DNA of 64,000 nt, taken from positions 1,488,001 through 1,552,000 of the forward strand of contig NADL03000599.1 of NCBI GenBank assembly GCA_002205965.3, read 5' to 3'. Below the pieces are notes generated by a model, which was not told the origin of the DNA, searched no databases, and saw only the letters and a program-made list of their open reading frames with translations. The position numbers and the translations under genes are program-made. This DNA is from Kappaphycus alvarezii. Lineage: Eukaryota > Rhodophyta > Florideophyceae > Gigartinales > Solieriaceae. Below, one piece after another: positions 12,884 to 22,500 of this stretch (the first letter of the stretch is position 1; the number at the start of each line of letters is the position of its first letter).

Positions 12884-13054
12884 ATGGCCACCCGCACTCT
12901 CAACGCTCACGGCTTTGTCGCCCCCGTGCCCGTGCCTGCCGCCGCACCCTCGGTCCTTGTGTCCGTCTCCGCTGTAAATCAACGCCCATGCCCCCCAACG
13001 ACCATTCCTCGCCTTCGAGTACTGCTGTCCCGGTTCATTCCATCCCGCGCTTGA
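12884..13054 (+). CDS. Upstream ORF overlapping the cyclin start
   Basis: A 56-codon frame starts at an ATG in good context (ATCATGG) at 12884 and stops at 13052-13054. It overlaps the start of the cyclin frame in a different phase. The cyclin ATG at 12988 has a weaker context (cytosine at -3). This may be a regulatory uORF. It may instead be the real N-terminus of the cyclin, linked by a short intron or a frame shift or sequencing indel, because its first 30 residues look like an ordinary protein start. No similarity is recognised. Confidence 0.35.
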   Translation: MATRTLNAHGFVAPVPVPAAAPSVLVSVSAVNQRPCPPTTIPRLRVLLSRFIPSRA

Positions 13055-13692
13055 ATGACTGTGATTTTCTCGTCACCGTGCTCGAGTGCTATATGGTGGA
13101 TACCATCCGCTGTAATGAGGACAAGGAGCGCACAGATGCTGTCAACTGCTACCGCTTTGCTCACCACACATCGGAGCCCTCTGTTTTCCATGCGTTGCAG
13201 GCCCCGTCGATCACTCCCATTGAGTACTTGAGGCGACTCGCTAGATACTCGTTTTGTTCCAGATCGGTGTTTGTGGCCGCGTTTTTCTACCTGGACAGGA
13301 TCGCACGGATGGACGATGTGGATTTGAGGATTAACTCCCTCAGTGTGCATAGACTATTGCTCACTGCAGTCCTATTGGCTACAAAGATGATCGATGACGT
13401 CTTGTACGATAATGCACATTTTGCAAAGGTTGGAGGATTAGACGTCAAGGAGCTTAACATGCTGGAGTTGGACATGCTCAAGGTGCTCAACTTTAAATTG
13501 TTCATCAAGCCGGAAGAGTTTGAAGCGTTCGAGGAGCACTTGCTGGAGCGTGCAATGTCAAGTAGAGATCCAGACTTTATGATGCTACCGGGGCGGTTGA
13601 GAAACTTGGGTTACGGTGTTAAGCCGATGCGAAAGATACCGCTGCCGTCTTCGCCAGCATCAACCATGGATGTGTGTTTCTCCGCAGAATGA
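12988..13692 (+). CDS. PHO80/U-type cyclin
   Basis: The 234-residue protein has one cyclin box of the PHO80-like family (Pfam Cyclin, PF08613 type), at about residues 65-185. Recognisable blocks are the PSITPIEYLRRLARY opening, then FVAAFFYLDRI, then SVHRLLLTAVLLATKM, then NAHFAKVGGLDVKELNMLE and the closing LNFKLFI. This is the canonical order in plant U/P cyclins and yeast Pho80/Pcl proteins. Such cyclins bind and activate a cyclin-dependent kinase, often in phosphate signalling or cell-cycle control, and the partner here is unknown. The gene is a single exon. The chosen start is the first in-frame ATG, and an overlapping upstream ORF leaves the true N-terminus open. No second cyclin fold is seen, which is normal for this group. 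Confidence 0.9.
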   Translation: MPPNDHSSPSSTAVPVHSIPRLNDCDFLVTVLECYMVDTIRCNEDKERTDAVNCYRFAHHTSEPSVFHALQAPSITPIEYLRRLARYSFCSRSVFVAAFFYLDRIARMDDVDLRINSLSVHRLLLTAVLLATKMIDDVLYDNAHFAKVGGLDVKELNMLELDMLKVLNFKLFIKPEEFEAFEEHLLERAMSSRDPDFMMLPGRLRNLGYGVKPMRKIPLPSSPASTMDVCFSAE

Positions 13693-16600
13693 ACCCAGAA
13701 TAGCGGCTGTACAACAAGGACAAGGTTCTAACATCTAGAAGAACACGAGCAATCCTCAGTGGTTTGGGGGTAATAATAAACATTCCCGAGACCTTTTGAC
13801 GTCAGTTTCAGCACGCATAGACGTGAAATCTGCCGTCCACAACAGCGCCGTAGAGGACCACTGCCGCTCCAGAGCACGACCGTCACCATGGAAGGGACTC
13901 CCGCCCTCGACAAGGCAAACTGCCCGGTACGAGGCACATGTTCCCCTTGCTAGTTAACAGTGAACCGTACTGGAGCTCACCACGCGAAAGAACACACCCA
14001 CTAAAGTCCAAATAGATCCAAGTATCCTCCCGCCCCCAACTGCCAGTCGCTCTATCTCCATCCCTATGCTCGCCCCACGCTCTCCTTGCCACGACAACAC
14101 CACACGACCCATGGCAGAGAACGCTGTCCCGCCCCCTCTTCCGGCGCATACACGTCGCGTTACCCGCTCCGCAACTTGTCACGAGAAAACACGGTTCATC
14201 TGCAGCACCCACACGCATGCAGCTCCCGCGCTCGCGCCCGTCGTCTGCAGCACTGTTCACGGGACGAGGAGGTGCGAATGAATTGGTGCACTACTCGCAA
14301 TACGGAGGTTGCTGGGCGAGGGGCATGACATTACGTGACGAGGAAACAGCGGGCCAGGACTGGGCGAGATGCGGGCATAGTGCGTCTGGGCTCGAGAGTT
14401 GCATGGGTTGTGAGGGTTGAAGGGAGCGGAGAATGGGCCGGGGGATGGACGGACGGGCGGGGAGGGGAGATGGGGGCGCGGGCGGCGGTGCGTTTGTGTG
14501 TGGGTGGGTGGGGCCTGGAAAGGGGAGTGGTGGGGTGGGTTGGGAGGCGGGGGGTGAGTGGGGTCACGTGATGTGGGGGTAGAAGTGGGGAGGTTGATTG
14601 CGTCGGTTGGGGGGGGAGGCGGAATGTATGGTGGATGTGAAGGGCGGTGGGGATGGGGGCGTGGTCGTACTGGGGTGCTTACTTGGCCGCGCGGAGGGGA
14701 CTTGTTGATGCGGTGTTTGGTTGAGTTGTGGTTTCGATGGGTGTCGATGGTTATTTGCGTTGAGGCGCTACTTACATCATACTTTCTTTGTTGTGACACT
14801 CCGAATGGCAGCGTGTTTACTGTTGAGGTTATTCTGGCCCGGGACTTTGTTGGAGACCTTTGTGTTGGGGCTGATGGAAACTGCGTATTGTTTCAAGGAT
14901 CTGACTTTCGCACTGCTCCGTTTCTCTGTCGATTGCCAAAGTGTACTGTAGGTCGCAGAGGCGGCAGGAGTCATGTCGGCCCTGGTCTGTTTGACGATTT
15001 GCGCCGGAGCAACTCGATGGTACGATTGTGCGGATTGTGAGGCTCCATACATAGCACGCGACGCTAATTCATCCAGAACTGGCTAAGGTCTCAAACCAGC
15101 ACTTGCTGTACAGTAAAGTACAGTACGCACTTGCAAGGAGCCCCTATTTTGGGGCCTCGATACATCTACAATTACAGTCCTTTATTGTGCCGTCGCTCTG
15201 TTGCGCAGGCTCGCCTAGCTGCGGAATCAAGTACTGTAACATTATTGCACTAGGACAAAATGCTCCTTCGTTGGAAACAGCCAATTCGACGTTTGATTGC
15301 CGACATGTGTCGAGCTGAGACAAAGACAAGCTTTTTGAGAAAAGTACATGTTGATACTTGTTGCAGCTGCTGAAGTAATTGCGTTACAAACTTCCCTGCG
15401 CGCATTGTCGCCGTAGAGTGAAAAAAACAGCGATGATGCATCGCCATTTTACATGAGTACATTCTCGCGGGGAATGGCAGAGGAGTGCAGTTTTCCGCCT
15501 GCAAATTCCTACCAACTCGTAGTCATGAAATTCTGCAGCGAGCTCTTTGCAGTCCTCGGGCTCGGCTTTGGCATTCTACTCAACTTTCAAGTATTCGTAC
15601 CCACCCTCTACAGCAACAACATCGCAATGCTAAGGCTGTACTCAAAGGTCCCGTGCAGAATTAGACTACTCTAAACAGGGACGTGTGGCACCCATTTAAT
15701 CCGGACAACGTCGCCGTGTTGGTGCTAATCTAGTCCAAGCAATGTCGAGGAGCGCCGCGCCTGTAAAATTCTCAATGTCTAAATCACATTTCCACATTTA
15801 TGACAATGCAGCGGCAAGAGAAATACCAGCTCCGCGTACTTTTCCGCTCATGTGCACAAATATTACGACTTTGTCACCGTGTTTAACGTTGCGACATTTT
15901 TAACTCAACATCAACCAGTCAAGCAGCCGCCCGAAACTTGCCTCGTAATGATTTCACACGATGTGAATCTGCATTCAGCTGGCTTTCGCTGGCAGCAAGT
16001 TGACAAGTTGGTTGCGGGCGTGTGGTCTACGTTAGCATTCATGATGCCCACCATTGGGAATAATCCTACGGGTTGCACTTGAGATGGAGAAATTGCGGGG
16101 TTTGACGGGTGGGTGTGCTGAAAAAACAGGCTGGTATTTGTCGAGAAAATGAGAACTTGAGGTACGTTGCCGAAGGTTATGATATGGTGGCGCTGAGAAT
16201 GGCATGTGGCGATGATCTTTTCGGAATCTTTGGTTGCAGAGATGGCATGGGGAGGCAGATTGGATGTTAGGACCAAACGGTGCAACGGGATGACCATTGC
16301 GATTCAGTGGCAGGCGGGTGGATGGATGAGAGCGGTAAATATCTGTGGCAATGTTTCAGTTGGCATACTAATGTGCTTCCGTTTGTGGAGATTCTACGCG
16401 TGGCTAACGACGGATTGGCTGCCAATACTGGTGGCGATGCGTAGTGCATGGTGGGGGATAAGTCAGGAATAAGGGATAAGTGTGGGCAGAGGCTGTTAAT
16501 GGCGCCAAATAAGTATCGAGGATGTTTGTAATTAAATTCTTTGTCATACCGTGAAAAGCTTGTTCTGTACAATATTGTACCGTACATTTCTTGAAACTGT

Positions 16601-17953
16601 ACGGAAATTGAAAACGTTCCGCTGTCACGCTTGGGATTTAATTCTCCGTCAAACGTGTCTTTGGCATTTCATTGCCAACTACAAACACTCTCGAGCAGTC
16701 TACACTGCCCTGCCCTTAACAAGCAATCCAAGGACACAACCAATCGAAGGGATCGGCCAGGGTATACAAGGCCGACGCCATCGCCAGCCTCTTGTCCTCC
16801 ACCCGTGATGCAAGCCACATCCGTACTTCCTCACAACAAATCATCAACTCTTCAACAACATGGAATCATCAAACAGCCTTTTCACGACTCAAACTGCCAA
16901 AGCACACTTCAAAGTTACCCAGGCCACTGTTCCTCCTCCACGCAGTCCCACCTTCAGCGACTCCCAACCTACATTACCCTCACTTTACATTTCCTGATCG
17001 GACCTGTCCAGCAAGATCTCCACAGTCGATAGGCACACCATTTCCAGACTACCTTATTTCCGCTACTGCATCCAGACTAAAATCCAGGCAATACTCCTCA
17101 TGCACTGCCTTGTCATCGTACGCTCCATAAGCGCGTACATGCGGCCAGCCAATCCTTCACCCTACAGCATCAGACGCGTTTAAACACGAGGTTTATTCAA
17201 TTTGACAAACATTCGGTTCCCTAAAAACTGTGATTCCCTTCCATCCCGTCGAGCTGCCATCCGGAGACACCTTTTTCACAATTACAAAACGTAGCCACCA
17301 GCCACCTACTCTTCCAACCTCCCGCTGCCTGTCGCAATCCGTCACTGCACTTGCCCAGTAATGCGGCCTGCTACTGTCCAGTACTCTTCACTGAAACATT
17401 GCACAAAAATCTATCAACCCATCTCACAAACACTCCCCTAAAAATGTTCCATCGCCGCAATTCTACCATCGTCACAAAGATGCCCAAGTATCAACCTTGT
17501 TCCAAAACTGATTCTCGTGACTTCTGATTCCCGCACCCAAAGCTTTGCACGTAACCAACAATATCACACACCATCCCCCGAGGATGTCTTTCACTCGCAA
17601 CTGGGCCACCTTCCAACACCAGTCCCCATTGCACCGCATCCTCTCAACCACTCTCACCCTAGTTTTCCTACAACCTGCCAAGCAGCCAACATCAACCGCT
17701 GCAGTCCAGTCCAGTCCACCCCTCCACACGACCACAGCCCCCTCATCCCGTGCACCCTACTTCACACCCCAAAATCCTATGCCAAAATTACTCGTCCTCC
17801 GCCCATCTCCCTCACCACGCGTCTTTCCCTCGCTCTACCGCCCCATCCCACCCCACCTGCTCACCCTCTCCCACCATCCGTTGCTCACCCCTTGCGCCTC
17901 TTGTTCCGCCTCATTCCCGACACACCATCCCAACCTCTCCAACCATTCCACTC
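13693..17953. other. Intergenic region, no supported gene
   Basis: There is no recognisable coding family between the cyclin and the CBM20 gene. The stretch contains a strongly G-rich plus strand at about 14400-14700, TACTGTAC-type words near 15105, 15232 and 16566-16605, and a C-rich plus strand from about 16700 into the 3' side of the CBM20 gene. Proline-rich frames inside these skewed tracts are composition artefacts. Confidence 0.6.
14400..14700 (+). other. G-rich tract
   Basis: The plus strand contains many runs of three or more G (for example around 14455-14480, 14505-14560, 14605-14625 and 14640-14660), with spacings that would allow G-quadruplex folding. The opposite strand reads as a proline-rich frame purely because of this composition. 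The role is unknown. Confidence 0.55.
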
Positions 17954-18823
17954 TCACCACTTGCTCACACACCACCCCCCTAACCAACCCCCCCTATACA
18001 CCGCCCATCTATACCACCCCTCCCACTCCCTCACCACACCCCTCCAAACATCCACTACTTTCCGCCATCCCTCCCGCCCCACCTGTGGACTCCACCCCAC
18101 CACTGTCCCACCCATCACCCCCATCGCCACCACCAACGCCCCAACAATCGCCCCTCCGCTCGGCCCCTTCTCTTTGCTCCGTTTCGACCTCATCAATTCC
18201 ACCAACGCATACCCCTCATCCAAACATTCATGAATCAACATCCTTTCATCCCACACCTCTCCGTCCGTTTCCTTCACATCCCTCGACCATTCCTCCTCCA
18301 CGGCAACCGGAGGTAGCCCCTGGGAATGACGCACCCATGCTCGGATTCTATTCAAAGTGGCGCGCGTACGCTCCATGTATAACACCAGTTCCTCATACTC
18401 TTTCGCGCACATTGCGTCAATGGACGGCGGTTTAGTGATAGGTTTCGCGTCCTCAGCCATGGATACACGTGGTGGTGGGATGAGTGCTCGTTTTGCGGCG
18501 GCGTCGTTTCCGAAAATATCGTCGTCGATAAGAAGCGTGTGATGAGGGGCTGGTGTTCGAAAGTTTCGATTGCCGCCGTGTGCAAGTTGCTCCCAGGAGG
18601 TGATGGTGTTGGTGGCAGATACGGCGACGTATTTATACTCAAAGTATGAGTCGGCGGGAAGGGTGAGGGTTACGGTGAAGAAAGGAGGGGTGAAGGTTAA
18701 CGGAAGGGGGGGCGTCTGGTTTAGAGACCAGCTGGAGAGGTGAGGGGAGCTCCCGGTCAGCGCTATACCGCTGCCCCAATCGGAAGGGGGCGCTCGTACA
18801 CGGAAAATTGTCGTGCAGGACAT
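17954..18823 (-). CDS. CBM20 starch-binding protein with a C-terminal membrane helix
   Basis: The 289-residue protein opens with a CBM20-type carbohydrate-binding domain (about residues 5-90). It has an IFRVRAP first strand, an ALTGSSPHLSSW block with the conserved tryptophan (W), an FEYKYVA strand, and a WEQL...GGNRNF ending that matches the usual W-E-x-x-x-N-R-x-F close of CBM20. A charged helical middle follows. A single hydrophobic, glycine-rich helix lies at about 222-243 (AIVGALVVAMGVMGG), then a tryptophan-rich tail of some 46 residues. CBM20 domains bind alpha-glucans such as starch or glycogen, so the protein probably tethers cytosolic starch to a membrane, in the manner of animal STBD1, though the domain order is reversed. 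The membrane is not identifiable. No catalytic domain is present. The first ATG gives a complete domain. Confidence 0.85.
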   Translation of the reverse strand: MSCTTIFRVRAPPSDWGSGIALTGSSPHLSSWSLNQTPPLPLTFTPPFFTVTLTLPADSYFEYKYVAVSATNTITSWEQLAHGGNRNFRTPAPHHTLLIDDDIFGNDAAAKRALIPPPRVSMAEDAKPITKPPSIDAMCAKEYEELVLYMERTRATLNRIRAWVRHSQGLPPVAVEEEWSRDVKETDGEVWDERMLIHECLDEGYALVELMRSKRSKEKGPSGGAIVGALVVAMGVMGGTVVGWSPQVGREGWRKVVDVWRGVVREWEGWYRWAVYRGGWLGGWCVSKW

Positions 18824-19514
18824 TGCGCCTTCGGCGGGACGGGTGCAGGTAAAGGCCGCGAGACTTGGTGAGATGATGAGAGCTTTTTTTCTGTAATACC
18901 GTAGATCGTCGCACTCGAATCATTTTCTGCGGAACGAGTTGAGATGCACGACAAGATACTGTGATTTTTGGAAGAAATCTCGAGGAAATTCTTGATTTTT
19001 TGAAATGCTTTACAGAGTTGACAGTAGCATAGTAGTATTGTACAGTACAGTACAGTACTGTACTGTACAGACAAGCACAGCATTCTTTGATGTCTATCTG
19101 AGATTTTACCAATATGTACGCTGCCAGGAGTGAGGCAGGTTCAGAGGCTAGTACGGTTATACTGTATTTCAGTGCTCTGCAGTGTATGTATTTGATCCTC
19201 GTCGCCAATTCAACATTTCCATCGCACCACCACTTGGGGGCAAGCAGAATTGCGTCACTTGATGTTCTTTCTCTTTAAAAAGAAACTTTGCCGGCAGATG
19301 AATTCTTGCCCATTCAAAACAACCAGTACAGTACAATGATCAGCCTTGCAAAGAACGGTACACTGTACCGTGCGTTGCCCACATGACATCAGTAACAATC
19401 CAAGCTCAAGTTTTACTAATCTCGAATTTGCGGGCCAGATTGCTGCCGTATCAATGGCAACAGCTCTATTTGTTTGAATCCCAAGCTTGTGCGCGCCCAT
19501 TTTACAGACGTCCC
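18824..19514. other. Intergenic spacer with palindromic words
   Basis: This spacer separates the start of the CBM20 gene from the end of the large acidic protein gene, both on the minus strand. It holds a 24-bp perfect palindrome and two further GTACAGTAC-like sites near 19325 and 19360. No gene is seen, and the promoter of the CBM20 gene should lie here. Confidence 0.6.
19045..19068. repeat. 24-bp perfect palindrome of the TACTGTAC type
   Basis: This is the longest palindrome of this type that I found. It is built from three overlapping GTACAGTAC/GTACTGTAC words centred between 19056 and 19057, and it lies about 220 bp upstream of the CBM20 start codon. Confidence 0.85.
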
Positions 19515-22500
19515 CTACAACATCACATCCACAAACCATGTCCTTTGCCTTTCCTTTACCCAAACGCTCGCTCCCATCAACAGGAGTCCGAGTCCCCAGC
19601 TCAACCACCAAACACAGCCGCGTCGTTTCGTATGTAGTTCATTCCTCAACTTTCGGCATTCATCCGTGCATTCTCTCAACGCCTTGACCACATCCTCATT
19701 CCCAATTTCCTCGTTCTTCACTACCTCTGAAATTCCTTTTCCACTTACAATACTTGCAGAAATCTCGTTCCCCCTACCCACCAACGTATCCCTGGTCAGT
19801 ACATTCGAAGTTGGTCTAAACTTGCGAACCTGACCAAAGTTCTCAGGCGTCAATTCAGAGTCCTCACTTTCCGAACCCAAACTCACGCGTCCTGTCACAT
19901 CCGTTGCATGTCTGGAATCCCTCATGTATCGCTCCACAGCCACAGCAAGTGAATCACTTTTTGTTTCAGACAGTGTTGTTGCATCATCTTCTCCCCTGTT
20001 CGAATCGCATGACCCGCAAAATGATAATTTTCGCGAAGAGTTTTGCAAATTCGTTTCCGATCTCTCCAGAATCGGGCTCTGAAAGTCACTTCCTGGAGAT
20101 TCCTTCAGACTCAACCCACGACTGTTACTTTCGGGTGTCTTCAGTATCGAGGTGCTTGCCTGCTCATGCCACGCAACAGTAGGTGGCGTCGGCGCAAGGG
20201 GTGTCGAATTCAGAGCGCAATTCTCTTTTCCTGCAAACAGTGTCACTTCATATCCAGCTGATTTAGGACTGATATCGCCTCTTTCTGGTGACAGCTGTTC
20301 TTGCACAGAGTCGTCATTGTCGCAGCTTGCTGCAATTTCTAGTGCCTCCTGAGTATCAAGAGCCTCATCCACTTCCCACCCAGCTGATAGGGTTATGCCC
20401 TTTAGAGACTCTGAGCCGTGCTGAAGTTCTTTCCTCCTATAAAGAGGTGGCGCGTGTGAAGGGCGCCTATTCGCTGACACTGTGCCATAGTCACTGCAAG
20501 TATTTCCTTCCCGCATGTGTCCAGGCGCATGATCGAGGAGCCTCCTGCCATCCTCCTCGCATATACATTGCGAGGATTGCGGAGAACTGTACATGCTGTC
20601 ATCGTCAACCCAGTCAACTTCTGTTTCGCTTTTACCTGCTTGACGGTTGTCAGACGATTTCTGAGATGTTTGCAAGCTTGACTCAGAGCCCTCTTTGGGT
20701 ATGGAGGTTTCAAGTCCCTGGATCGACTGGGAAGCTATGAAGTATTTGTTAGGAGGCGTCAGGACCGCCAAGGACTCCGTTGTCACACTGCGACCTGGGC
20801 TGACGCCAGACTCTGCCGCGTCAAATTTCTGTTTCCAAGAATAGGAGGTCTCTTCAATAGCTGCATTTTCCAGGGCTCCAAGCACTCTGGATTCATTCTT
20901 ACAACTCATTGCACTTTGCTGGGAGCGTACATCAGAGCTTACAATATCCGACACCTTTCCGTTAGGATCTCCCTCGAAAGGACGAAAAGCAGATGCGACT
21001 GTCCTGTTCGCCACTCCACCTGTATTTTCAAGTGTCTCGTCACAGTACGAAAGAGAAACTTGATGGAACGGCATAGTTCCCTGTTTGTCATTGGTGGCGT
21101 TCAAAGTCGGGGACGCAGTTTGTTTTTCCACAACTAAATCTGCGCTGTTGCTGACATGCTCACCCTTCTTCTGTCCCAAGGCCTCTCTGGAACTCTGCGC
21201 ATTTTGTAAAGAGGACGGGGATTGCAAAGACAAATCTTTCTCTTCCCCCGGCCCTCATTCATCGCATGTTCATTCAAAGCATGGAGTGATTCCCCACGCA
21301 ACTTTTGACCAGTCATCAAATTCGCATTGCAAGGAAATTCGTTCTCCATCAATTTCGGAGTCTGATCCCCACCGGTCACACCCGCTGTATTTGTTTCAGA
21401 CTCGGCAGGGGTAACAAAGCTTAATGATTCGATTGCAGAATTGCTGTCAGCTTGACTTACCGAAGCATTTTGAGCTTTGAGAATGCCGTGATTCTGCGTC
21501 ACATCCTCCCCATGTTTCTCTCCTGCCCATAACTTATGATCCTTTCCTTGACTACATTCTGCACTCTTGCATCCATGGTCTGCGGCAGCCTGTGCCGAAA
21601 GGGTACTATTGCCACTTCTCGGCACGCCCGCTAAATCGCTGGTCTGCAGCCCATGCCCTGATGTGTGATTTTCCGCACGCAGAAGCTCAGCTGCGGAAGT
21701 TTTCGTTTCCACCTCCTGTTTGGATGCTTTCCATTCCTTCCCAATGGTTTCGAATCGATTCGCTTGGATATCCAAGATTTCATCCGCACTGTTTCCACAG
21801 ATAACCTTGTTCAAACGTGCGCATTCGCGAGGTAAATTGTGCTCAGTCTCCGCAAAGTTGAATTGTCCATTATCACTATTCCGGGCTGACTTGCTTGCGT
21901 TCATTACAGCGTCGTTATCAAGAAATTCTTCATCCGCAACGAGTACCCCTGGCAGCCTGACTTCCGTGTATGATTGCTCCGTCACGACGCCATCAATATT
22001 CTTTTCCCTTTTGGAGATGTCTGCGTTAATTGCTAACACTGCTTCCAACCACGATTCGTCATCATCTACCACGGCATGCGTTGTTTCCTCGTCTGCAAAT
22101 TGTTCTTCTGCGGGAGCAGCATCGGCACAGTCAAGAGCGCCGCTGGTTTCGGTCACAAAAAAGTTATTCTCCGCATGCACAGAGACTTCAACTGAGGCGA
22201 AGCCCGCAGGTGATTCCTGGGCGATCACGTCATTAGTCCTCACCTGCGTTAAATGTTGATCAACATTTGCTGCAACCATTACTCCTGTTTCTAGCCCGAA
22301 TTATCATCATCGACTAGCAAGGCTTGCACTACTTTTGCGTCCGCACAACTTCCATTTGGCAGGAGGTTGTTGGCAGACTTCGGAGCACCGATGGTTTCAG
22401 AGGCAGACATGTCGTCTTCCGCATGCACGGGAGCATCAATCGGTATGGAACTCATTAATGATTCCTCGGCAACCCCGTCATTCATATTTTCCTGCGCTTT

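Noticed and set aside
14257-14799. 180-codon proline-rich frame on the minus strand
   Set aside because: It is the complement of the G-rich tract. No domain, and composition alone explains the open frame.
15453-15674. Small frame with a hydrophobic stretch
   Set aside because: It has 73 codons, no family and no conserved start context, and one hydrophobic run is not enough.
17545-18435. Long proline-rich frames on the plus strand
   Set aside because: They lie largely opposite the CBM20 gene and its flank, and their Pro/Ser/Thr/His content comes from the C-rich strand.
20288-20740. 150-codon plus-strand frame
   Set aside because: It lies opposite the repeat-bearing acidic protein gene, whose minus-strand frames carry consistent repeats and a tail anchor.
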